DNA from: DASSUW01 sp963759375
GTDB taxonomy: Bacteria > Actinomycetota > Thermoleophilia > Solirubrobacterales > Solirubrobacteraceae
Length of the DNA: 64,000 nt
NCBI GenBank assembly: GCA_963759375.1
Contig: CAVWYY010000011.1
Location: 124,001 to 188,000 of the forward strand
Reading direction: 5' to 3'
Below, one piece after another: positions 47,288 to 54,284 of this stretch. The notes under the pieces were generated by a model. It was not told where the DNA came from. It did no database searches and saw only the letters and a list, made by a program, of their open reading frames with translations. The position numbers and the translations under genes are program-made. The stretch's first letter is position 1; every line of letters begins with the position of its first letter.

Positions 47288-48502
47288 TCACAGGGCACGC
47301 CGCCGGCGCTCCAGCGCGGAGCGCTCGGCGGCGTTGCCCGACAGCTCGATCGCGCGGGCGAATGCGGCGTCCGCCGCCGGGTCGCCGGCGCGGCGCAGCA
47401 GCTCGGCGCGCGCCGCGTGCAGCGGCTGGTAGCGCTCGAGCCGAGGGTCGGCGGCCACGCTGTCGAGCACGGCCAGGCCGGCCTCCGGGCCGCGCGCCAG
47501 GCCGACCGCGACCGCGCGGTTGACGGTCACCACCGGCGAGGCGTCGTGGCGCTCGAGCTCGGCGTAGAGGCCGGCGATCTGCTCCCAGTCGGTGTCCTCC
47601 CACGTACGTGCCCGCGCGTGCAGGCCGGCGATCGCCGCCTGGATCAGGTACGGGCCCGGGCGCCGCAGCGCCAGGCCGCGCTCGAGCACGGCGACGCCCT
47701 CCTCGATCCGCACGGCGTCCCACCGTGAGCGGTCCTGGTCGGAGAGCGCGACGAGCTCGCCGCCGTCGAGCCGCGCCGGCCGCCGCGCGTCGGTGAGCAG
47801 CAACAGCGCGAGCAGGCCGAGTGTCTCGGGCTCGTCGGGCATCAGGCGGACCAGCAGGCGGGCGAGGCGGATGGCCTCCTCGGAGAGGTCGACGCGCAGC
47901 GGCTCATCGCCGCGCGTGGCCATGTGCCCCTCGGTGAACACGAGGTAGACGACGCGCAGCACGCCCGCCAGCCGCTCGCCAAGCATGTCGTCGGGCGGCA
48001 CGCGGAACGGGATCCGCGCCGTGGTGATCTTGCGGCGCGCTCGGACGAGCCGCTGCTCCATCGCGGTCTCGGTCACGAGGAAGGCACGCGCGATCTCGGG
48101 CACCGTGAGCCCGCCGACGCTGCGTAGCGTGAGCGCCATCCGCCCGTCGGCGGGCAGCGCCGGGTGGCAGCAGGTGAAGACCATCGCCAGCTGGTCGTCC
48201 TCCAGCGACGAGCGGTCGAAGTCGATCTCGGGGTCGTAGCTCACAGGCTTCGCGAGGTCTTCGGCGTGGGCGGCGGCGACGTTGTCGTGGCGCAGGCGGT
48301 CGAGCGCCTTGCGCCACGCCGTCGTCGTCAGCCAGGCGCCCGGGCGGTCGGGTACGCCGCGGCGGTCCCACTCGACCGCCGCGGCGACGAACGCGTCCTG
48401 TACGGCGTCCTCAGCCAGCGTGAGGTCGCCGTCGAGCCGGCGCGCGATCGTGGCGAGGACCGCGGCCCGCTCGTCGCGGTAGGCGCGCTCGAGCGCGCTC
48501 AC
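47288..48502 (-). CDS. ECF sigma factor, SigJ/ECF41-like with long C-terminal domain (DUF6596)
   Basis: 404 residues. Region 2 is RRLDGDLTLAEDAVQDAFVAA, region 4 is LTVPEIARAFLVTETAMEQRL, and the long C-terminal helical domain (PDDMLGERLAGVLRVVYLVF ... TPR-like repeats LDSVAADPRLERYQPLHAAR) is the DUF6596 extension. The GTG start overlaps the YCII gene stop (GTGA). Pairing of this class with a YCII/DGPF-domain gene is a known arrangement in actinobacteria. No anti-sigma factor is seen; the C-terminal domain may act instead. Confidence 0.9.
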   Translation of the reverse strand: MSALERAYRDERAAVLATIARRLDGDLTLAEDAVQDAFVAAAVEWDRRGVPDRPGAWLTTTAWRKALDRLRHDNVAAAHAEDLAKPVSYDPEIDFDRSSLEDDQLAMVFTCCHPALPADGRMALTLRSVGGLTVPEIARAFLVTETAMEQRLVRARRKITTARIPFRVPPDDMLGERLAGVLRVVYLVFTEGHMATRGDEPLRVDLSEEAIRLARLLVRLMPDEPETLGLLALLLLTDARRPARLDGGELVALSDQDRSRWDAVRIEEGVAVLERGLALRRPGPYLIQAAIAGLHARARTWEDTDWEQIAGLYAELERHDASPVVTVNRAVAVGLARGPEAGLAVLDSVAADPRLERYQPLHAARAELLRRAGDPAADAAFARAIELSGNAAERSALERRRRAL

Positions 48503-48852
48503 CCGTGCTCGTACCGGACCATGGGCTGGATCGTGACCGCGCCGTACTCCGCGCTCGGCATCTTCTGCGCCCACGCGATCGCCGCGTCAAGGTCCTCGAC
48601 CTCGATCATGATGAACGAGAACAGGACCTCCTTCGTCTCGGCGTACGGGCCGTCGGTGACGGTGACGTCGCCGCCCGGCGCGCGCACCGTGGTGGCGGCG
48701 CCGATCTCGAGCCCGCTCGCGCCGATCACGGTCTTGGAGGCGCGCAGCTCCCCCATGACCTTCCCCCATTCCTCCATCTCGCGGTCGTACTCCGGGGTGC
48801 CCTCCTGGGGACCCTCGCCCTCGGGGAACGTGAGCATCAGCAGGTACTGCAT
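48499..48852 (-). CDS. YCII/DGPF-domain protein
   Basis: 117 residues; MQYLLMLTFPEGEGP start and TVTDGPYAETKEVLFSFIMIE contain the DGPF-type motif. Ferredoxin-like fold of unknown function, often encoded next to ECF41-class sigma factors, as here. Strong GAGGAGG eight bases before the ATG. It leads the two-gene operon. Confidence 0.88.
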   Translation of the reverse strand: MQYLLMLTFPEGEGPQEGTPEYDREMEEWGKVMGELRASKTVIGASGLEIGAATTVRAPGGDVTVTDGPYAETKEVLFSFIMIEVEDLDAAIAWAQKMPSAEYGAVTIQPMVRYEHG

Positions 48853-48947
48853 GGTGGCGACCTCCTCGGTCTTCGGGAACGTGTCGCCCAGACGACGCGC
48901 GAGCCCCGGGGTTCCCGACACTCCCGAGACTTCTGGCGCGTAGCCGC

Positions 48948-49265
48948 TCAGTCGAACAGCTCGTCGAGGAAGCTCTTGCGTTTCTTTTGCTTGCGGTGGG
49001 ACTTGTAGTCCGACTGCATCCGCTCGAGCATCGAGCTGTCGATCCCGTAGCGCTGCTTGGGCTTGTCCTGCCCGGTCATCTCGCGCAGGAACTCCTCGTC
49101 GTCGGCATCCGCACCACCGACCACCGCGCGCTCGCGTTCGAGGATCCGGTCGAGCTCGCCGCGGTCGAGCCACACGCCGCGGCAGTTGCGGCAGGCGTCG
49201 ATCCGGACGCCGCTGCGATCGAGTTCCAGGAGCTCTCCACCACACGAAGGACAGGTCATCGCCAT
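48948..49265 (-). CDS. Zinc-ribbon protein (TFIIB-type zf)
   Basis: About 105 residues. Zinc ribbon MTCPSCGGELLELDRSGVRI with CRNCRGVWLDRGEL, the classic four-Cys small zf family, followed by an acidic linker and a basic tail (HRKQKKRKSFLDELFD). ATG codons at 49274, 49265 and 49259 are all possible starts. The function is unknown; the tail might contact nucleic acid. Confidence 0.82.
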   Translation of the reverse strand: MAMTCPSCGGELLELDRSGVRIDACRNCRGVWLDRGELDRILERERAVVGGADADDEEFLREMTGQDKPKQRYGIDSSMLERMQSDYKSHRKQKKRKSFLDELFD

Positions 49266-49355
49266 GGCGCGCATCTTGTCATCGGACCGCCGGTCCGCGC
49301 ACCTTGGGACCGCGTGGCCCTCGACGCCAGGCCGCCCATGTGATCCGCTGACGTC

Positions 49356-49559
49356 GTGGCTCCAGAGGTTCACGTGCATCCCAGCCGGGACGGCGCGCGC
49401 TGGCTCGTCGACGCGCCGGACCGCCGCACGGCGGCGTCCGCGCACGGCACCGCGCGTGAGGCCGAGGTGGCGGCCCGGCGGCTCGCCCGCAGCGTCGGCG
49501 CGCGGCTGATCTACCTGCACGACGCGTACCACCGGGTGCGCAGCGCGCCGGTGCACTAG
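49356..49559 (+). CDS. DUF2188-like small protein
   Basis: 67 residues. HVHPSRDGARWLVDAPDRRT, then AHGTAREAEVAARRLARSVG, and GARLIYLHDAYHRVR follow the DUF2188 pattern: a strand-strand-helix-strand unit in which a damaged-base or stress role is often suggested but unproven. GTG start. The stop overlaps the stop of the permease remnant. Confidence 0.65.
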   Translation: MAPEVHVHPSRDGARWLVDAPDRRTAASAHGTAREAEVAARRLARSVGARLIYLHDAYHRVRSAPVH

Positions 49560-49759
49560 GTCCATCGCAGGAGCCGCCGGCGCGCGAGCAGGAAGGAGCG
49601 GTCGAGCACGTAGCCGAGCAGCGACGTGGCGACGATGGCGACGTACATCGCCGGCGTGTCGAGCGTGCGGTAGGCGACGGCCATCATGTGCCCGAGCCCG
49701 TCGGCGGCGGCGATCATCTCGCCGACGAACACGCCGATGACCGCGCCGACGTCGGCGCC
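49556..49759 (-). pseudogene. 3' fragment of an ABC permease (SsuC/TauC-like)
   Basis: The last 65 or so residues look like the end of a nitrate/sulfonate/taurine-type inner-membrane permease: GVFVGEMIAAADGLGHMM, then DTPAMYVAIVATSLLGYVLD and the typical tail RRRLLRWT. Upstream of about 49759 the frame turns into an antisense shadow of an unrelated sequence, so the N-terminal two-thirds of the gene is missing. The breakpoint coincides with that of the next entry. Confidence 0.7.
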
Positions 49760-49957
49760 GAGATCGACACGCAGCTGTTCCCCGGCGGGTCGCTGATCGC
49801 GCAGTTCTGGAGCCTGACCTGGCGGCAGGCCCGTGACGGCATCGTCGCGCGCGGGATCCCGGGCGAGGTCATCGACCGCGGCCGCGCGGCGCTCGACGAC
49901 TCGACCCGCTGGTTCCACGGGCCGGCCAAGGTCATCGCTTGGGGTCGGCGCCGCTAG
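49760..49957 (+). pseudogene. 3' fragment of a SAM methyltransferase-like gene
   Basis: The frame reads EIDTQLFPGGSLIAQFWSLT, then WRQARDGIVARGIPGEVI and FHGPAKVIAWGRRR, which resembles the C-terminal part of class I methyltransferases. No in-frame sequence to the left belongs to it, so it lacks the SAM-binding half. Breakpoint placed near 49745-49765. Both this and the permease fragment have lost their 5' parts at the same spot. Confidence 0.55.
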
Positions 49958-49963
49958 GAAAAC

Positions 49964-49992
49964 TTGACGAACGATCGTTCGTTCTTTTATCT
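49964..49992 (+). promoter_or_regulatory. Sigma-70-type promoter with operator in the spacer
   Basis: TTGACG (49964-49969), a 17-base spacer and TTATCT (49987-49992) form a good vegetative promoter. The spacer holds a perfect 16-base palindrome ACGAACGATCGTTCGT (49967-49982), the kind of site bound by TetR-type dimers. The start codon at 50001 is eight bases after the -10 box, so the transcript would be leaderless or nearly so. Confidence 0.7.
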
Positions 49993-50000
49993 TCGAGAGC

Positions 50001-50627
50001 ATGCTCGATCTTTCTCCCCTCCCCACATCGCTCGAGCAGGCTCCCTGGAAGCGCATGGTCGTGGTCGGCGACAGCGTCGCCGCGGGCGTGCGCGAGCCGC
50101 TCGACGGCTACCGCGACATGGGCTTCGCCGACCAGGTCGGCGAAGCGCTCGGCGGCACCCATCTCAACCTCGGGATCCCCGGCCTGCGGCTCGACGAGAT
50201 CCGCGAGTCCCAGCTCGCGGACGCGCTCGCGTTCGGTCCAGACATCGCGCTGGTGATCGGCGGCGGCAACGACGCGCTCGACCCGGACTGGTCCCCCGAA
50301 CGCGTGCTGCACGGCCTCAGCGCCATCGTCGCCCCGCTGGCCGCGGCCGACGCGTTCGCCGTGACCGTCGGGCTGTTCGACCTCCCCCGCTCCGGGCTGC
50401 TGCCGCCCGAGGTCGCGCCGGTGATGACCGAGCGCTTCGACGAGCTCGACGCGATCACCGCGGGCGTCGCCGCCAGCGTGGGCGGCCTGCACGTCGACAC
50501 CCATCACCACCCACGCGCCGCCGACCCGGCGATCTACGCATCGGACCGCATCCACTGCAACGCGCTCGGCCACGCGATCGCGTTCTCCGCCGTCGTCGAC
50601 GCCCTGGGCTCATGGCTGTCGCGCTAG
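50001..50627 (+). CDS. SGNH/GDSL hydrolase (esterase)
   Basis: 208 residues. Block I is VVGDSVAAG with Ser25, block III is IGGGNDAL, and block V is DRIHCNALGH with the catalytic Asp and His. No signal peptide, so a cytoplasmic esterase or lipase-like enzyme. It stands alone behind an operator-containing promoter, so it is probably inducible by release of a TetR-type repressor encoded elsewhere. Confidence 0.88.
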   Translation: MLDLSPLPTSLEQAPWKRMVVVGDSVAAGVREPLDGYRDMGFADQVGEALGGTHLNLGIPGLRLDEIRESQLADALAFGPDIALVIGGGNDALDPDWSPERVLHGLSAIVAPLAAADAFAVTVGLFDLPRSGLLPPEVAPVMTERFDELDAITAGVAASVGGLHVDTHHHPRAADPAIYASDRIHCNALGHAIAFSAVVDALGSWLSR

Positions 50628-50666
50628 GCGCTGTCGATCGACGACATCGATGGCAGGATCAGGACC

Positions 50667-50708
50667 GTGCGCATCGTGCGTGATCCCGCCGACCTGGCCC
50701 GTCTGTGA
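50667..50708 (+). CDS. Possible 13-codon leader ORF before the SDR gene
   Basis: GTG at 50667 opens VRIVRDPADLARL, whose TGA overlaps the SDR start codon (CTGTGA). A CAGGAT box ends seven bases before the GTG, which would suit a leaderless transcript. It may be a coupling leader or the stump of a lost gene. No homology is claimed. Confidence 0.3.
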   Translation: MRIVRDPADLARL

Positions 50709-51346
50709 GCGTCGCCGTGATCGGCGCCGGCCCCGGGATCGGCGCGGCGGTGGCACGGCGCTTCGCCCGCGCGGGCCTGCCGGTGGGCCTGATCGCCCGC
50801 AAGCCCGAGACGATCGCGGCGACGCGCGCGACGATGAGCGGCGCGGTGACCGCGGAGGCGCTCGCCGACGCCGCCGACGAGCACGCGCTGCGCGCGGCGC
50901 TCGACGCGGTCGCCGGGGAGCTCGGACCGATCGACGTGCTCGTCTACAACGCCGGGCTGATCCGCCAGGACGTTCCCGGCGAGCTCTCGACGGCCGAGCA
51001 CCAGTACGCCTGGGCGGTCAACGTCGTGGGCGCGATCACCGCGGTCGTGCACGTCGGGCCGGCGATGGCCGACGCGGGTCGCGGCACGATCCTGCTCACC
51101 GGAGGGATGCCCGAGCCCGTCCCCGACGTCGTGAGCCTCTCGCTCGGCAAGGCCGGCGTGCGCGCCCTGACGCGCCTGCTCGCGACGCAGTACGGGCCCG
51201 CGGGCGTGCATGTCGCCACCGTCACCGTCGGCGGCACGGTCGCGCCCGGGACCGCCTTCGATCCCGACGACATCGCCGAGCACTACTGGCGCCTGCACAC
51301 GCAGGCGCGCCAGGACTGGGAGCGCGAGGTGCTGCTCAGCGGCTAG
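50705..51346 (+). CDS. Short-chain dehydrogenase/reductase, catalytic residues altered
   Basis: 213 residues. The cofactor loop GAGPGIGAAVARRF and VLVYNAGLIR are normal SDR motifs. The usual Y-x-x-x-K is replaced by LSLGK (Lys kept, Tyr absent) and the preceding catalytic Ser is replaced in LLTGGMPEP. It may bind NAD(P) without acting as a typical dehydrogenase. GTG start; followed 20 bases later by pyruvate kinase. Confidence 0.8.
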   Translation: MSVAVIGAGPGIGAAVARRFARAGLPVGLIARKPETIAATRATMSGAVTAEALADAADEHALRAALDAVAGELGPIDVLVYNAGLIRQDVPGELSTAEHQYAWAVNVVGAITAVVHVGPAMADAGRGTILLTGGMPEPVPDVVSLSLGKAGVRALTRLLATQYGPAGVHVATVTVGGTVAPGTAFDPDDIAEHYWRLHTQARQDWEREVLLSG

Positions 51347-51366
51347 ATCGGCGACACTGCGCTGCG

Positions 51367-52773
51367 ATGGTGGGACGGCGCACGAAGATCGTGGCCACGC
51401 TCGGTCCGGCGACCGACGATCCGGACGTGCTCGACCGCGTCATCGCGGCGGGCATGGACTGCGCGCGGCTGAACTGCTCGCACGGCACGCACGACGACCT
51501 CCGGCACCGCGCCGCGGGCGTGCGCGCCGCCTCCCAGCGCGCGGGCCGTCCGCTCGCCATGCTGTTCGACCTGCAGGGCCCGAAGCTGCGGCTGTCGGCG
51601 CAGACCGAGGCGCGTGCGCTGGCCGCCGGCGAGAAGATCGTGTTCTGCGGCAGCGAGGGAGCGGGCGAGGGGCGCGAGCGCGTCGAGCTCGAGCGCTTCT
51701 CCGACCTGGTCACGGACCGCTCGCAGATCGTGGTGGGCGACGGCGTGCCGCGCCTGGCGGTCGAGCGCATCGAGGCGGGCGACGTGCACGCGGTGGTGCT
51801 GTCGCCGGGCGCGCTCGGCCCGCGCAAGGGCGTCAACGTCACCTACGCCCGGCCGGACCTGCCGGCGATCACCGACAAGGACGTGAGCGACCTCGCGCTC
51901 GCCGCCGAGCTGGACGCCGACTTCATCGCGCTCTCGTTCGTGCGCTCGGCCGCCGATATGCAGGAGCTGCGCGAGCGGATGGTCGCGCACGGGAGCACCG
52001 CCCGGGTGATCGCGAAGATCGAGAAGATCGAGGCCTACGAGCACCTCGACGAGATCCTCGCCGTGGCCGACGGCGTCATGGTCGCCCGTGGCGACTACGG
52101 CGTCGAGGCCGGCGTCGCCCGCGTGCCGCTCATGCAGAAGGACACGATCCGCCGCGCCACCCAGGCGGGCAAGCTCGTGATCACCGCCACGCAGATGCTC
52201 GAGTCGATGATCAACGCGCCGGAGCCGACGCGCGCCGAGGTGGCCGACGTCGCCAACGCGGTGATCGACGGCACGTCGGCCGTGATGCTGTCGGCCGAGA
52301 CGGGCGTCGGCAGCTACCCGGTCGAGGCGGTGCGGGCGATGGCCGAGATCGCGCAGGAGGCCGAGCAGGCGCCGGAGATCCACGGCCGCGCGCGCAACCC
52401 GGGCTTCGAGAGCGCCGGCGGCGCGGTCATGCACGCGGCGATCGAGCTCGTCGTCGAGCTGAACGCCGACGCGCTGGTCGTCCCGACGGCGACCGGCGGC
52501 GCCCCGCGCGCCTGCGCGAAGTACCGCGTGCGGCGCCCGATCGTCGCCGTGGCGCACGAGCGGCGCGTCGCCGACCAGCTCGCGCTCGAGTGGGGCGTGA
52601 TCCCGACGCTGGCGGGCGTGGCCGAGACCGTCGACGAGATGATCGACGCGGCGCTGCTCGCCGCGCGCGACTCGGCCGGGCTGCCGACCGGCGCGACCGT
52701 GGTGCTCACCGCCGGCCGCAGCACCGGCACACCGGGCGCCACCAACCTCATCATGATCCGCGAGATCCCGTGA
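51367..52773 (+). CDS. pyk: Pyruvate kinase
   Basis: 468 residues, normal bacterial length. It starts RRTKIVATLGPATDDP, with the B domain at about 70-170, the catalytic Lys in VIAKIEKIEAYEHL, the metal Glu/Asp in MVARGDYGVE (Tyr for the usual Leu), ATQMLESM and DGTSAVMLSAETGVG. The C-terminal regulatory domain lacks a clear PEP-utiliser extension. It makes ATP and pyruvate from PEP. The stop overlaps the start of the MetE-like gene (GTGA). Confidence 0.96.
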   Translation: MVGRRTKIVATLGPATDDPDVLDRVIAAGMDCARLNCSHGTHDDLRHRAAGVRAASQRAGRPLAMLFDLQGPKLRLSAQTEARALAAGEKIVFCGSEGAGEGRERVELERFSDLVTDRSQIVVGDGVPRLAVERIEAGDVHAVVLSPGALGPRKGVNVTYARPDLPAITDKDVSDLALAAELDADFIALSFVRSAADMQELRERMVAHGSTARVIAKIEKIEAYEHLDEILAVADGVMVARGDYGVEAGVARVPLMQKDTIRRATQAGKLVITATQMLESMINAPEPTRAEVADVANAVIDGTSAVMLSAETGVGSYPVEAVRAMAEIAQEAEQAPEIHGRARNPGFESAGGAVMHAAIELVVELNADALVVPTATGGAPRACAKYRVRRPIVAVAHERRVADQLALEWGVIPTLAGVAETVDEMIDAALLAARDSAGLPTGATVVLTAGRSTGTPGATNLIMIREIP

Positions 52774-53780
52774 TCCGGACCAGCCTCGTCGGCTCGTACG
52801 CGCAGCCGAACTGGCTGATCGACCGCGAGCGGCTGCGCGACCGCTTCCCTCCGCGCGTGCGCGCGCTCGAGCTGTGGCGGGTGGATCCCGGCTACCTCGA
52901 GGAGGCGCAGGACGACGCGACGCGGCTCGCGATCGCCGACCAGGAGCGCGCCGGGCTCGACATCATCACCGACGGCGAGATGCGGCGGGAGAGCTACTCG
53001 AACCGCTTCGCCACTGCGCTCGAGGGCGTCGACATCGACAACCCGGGCACGGCGCTGGACCGCAGCGGGCACCCGAACCCGGTCCCGCGCGTGGTCGGCC
53101 CGGTCGCCCGCAAGCACCCGGTGCAGGTGCGCGACCTCGAGTTCCTCAAGGCGCATACCAGCCGCACGACGAAGATGACCGTGCCGGGCCCCTTCACGAT
53201 GTCCCAGCAGGCGCAGGACGACCACTACGGCGACCCGGCCGCGCTCGGCATGGCGTACGCCGAGGCGGTCCGCGGCGAGATCCTCGACCTGCTGGCGGCA
53301 GGCGCCGACATCGTGCAGGTCGACGAGCCGTACATGCAGGCGCGGCCCGAGGCGGCGCGCGAGTACGGGCTCGCCGCGCTCAAGCACGCGACCGACGGCA
53401 TCGACGGGACCACCGCGGTGCACATCTGCTTCGGCTACGCGGCGATCATCCACGACCGCCCGAGCGGCTACTCGTTCCTGCCCGAGCTGGCCGCCACCGA
53501 GGCCGACGCGATCAGCATCGAGACCGCGCAGTCCGGGCTTGCGCTCGACGTGCTCGACTCGCTGGCGGAGAAGACGATCATCCTCGGCGTGCTCGACCTG
53601 TCGACCGACGAGGTCGAGACGCCCGAGACCGTCGCCGGGCGCATCCGCCGCGCGTTCCCGCACGTCGGCCCCGAGCGGATCGTCGCGGCGCCGGACTGCG
53701 GCATGAAGTACCTCTCGCGCGCGGCCGCGTACGGCAAGCTCGAGTCGCTCGTCGAGGGCGCGAAACGCGCGCGGAAGTAA
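52770..53780 (+). CDS. Cobalamin-independent methionine synthase C-terminal-like protein
   Basis: 336 residues matching the catalytic C-terminal barrel of MetE, without the N-terminal barrel. Zinc ligands are His218 and Cys220 (HICFGY), Glu251 (SIETAQS) and Cys310 (APDCGMKYL). The start TSLVGSYAQPNWL is typical of the stand-alone group, which transfers methyl groups from corrinoid or other donors to a thiol. GTG start coupled to pyruvate kinase, which may reflect shared translation rather than pathway. Confidence 0.88.
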   Translation: MIRTSLVGSYAQPNWLIDRERLRDRFPPRVRALELWRVDPGYLEEAQDDATRLAIADQERAGLDIITDGEMRRESYSNRFATALEGVDIDNPGTALDRSGHPNPVPRVVGPVARKHPVQVRDLEFLKAHTSRTTKMTVPGPFTMSQQAQDDHYGDPAALGMAYAEAVRGEILDLLAAGADIVQVDEPYMQARPEAAREYGLAALKHATDGIDGTTAVHICFGYAAIIHDRPSGYSFLPELAATEADAISIETAQSGLALDVLDSLAEKTIILGVLDLSTDEVETPETVAGRIRRAFPHVGPERIVAAPDCGMKYLSRAAAYGKLESLVEGAKRARK

Positions 53781-53801
53781 TCCTCAAGCTCTCGGGCGAT
53801 A

Positions 53802-54284
53802 GTGCCGATACAGCTCGTTGCGGAGGCGAACGCCTTCGCTCCCGCCGCCCGAACAGGAAGGCAGGCAGGATTGCGCTCAGGAGCTTCACGACGCAGTACG
53901 CACGGCACCAGCGGACACACCCGGCTCGATCGGCTGCGCGCTATCGCCGCCCAGCTCGAGCGGCTCCCCGATTCCCGGGAGCGGACCTGGATGCTCAATG
54001 CGGTGCGCGCACGGGCCGTCGACGTTGAGACCGACGCGACGCCCGGCGCGCTGGGGACGCTCGCGCCCGACGCCCCGCTCCTGCCCGAGCGCAGGCCTGC
54101 CCAGCCCCGGCGGGCGCGCAAGGCATCCTGCGCGGCCGCCACGCCCGAGCCGCCGCGGCCGGCGCCGTTCGCCGCGGTCCCCACGAAGCCCGCCGCACTG
54201 GCCGGCGGTCACATCCTGTGGGCCGACGATCCTCTGCCCGGCGACGGCCACGACCGCGCGTGGACGCGCGGCCTCCGTGGCTAG
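53802..54284 (+). CDS. Possible hypothetical protein
   Basis: The only reasonable frame in the interval 53781-54284. The section LDRLRAIAAQLERLPDSRER then WMLNAVRARAVDVE has coding-like third positions and reads as a helical domain; the later Pro/Ala-rich section does not. The GTG at 53802 or the TTG at 53871 may be the start. No family recognised. Convergent with and directly abutting the GH38 gene. Confidence 0.4.
   Translation: MPIQLVAEANAFAPAARTGRQAGLRSGASRRSTHGTSGHTRLDRLRAIAAQLERLPDSRERTWMLNAVRARAVDVETDATPGALGTLAPDAPLLPERRPAQPRRARKASCAAATPEPPRPAPFAAVPTKPAALAGGHILWADDPLPGDGHDRAWTRGLRG

Noticed and set aside
53578..53889. Small minus-strand protein starting MKLLSAILPAFLFG
   Set aside because: Frame quickly becomes Arg/Ser-rich shadow and overlaps the MetE-like gene; composition does not support coding.
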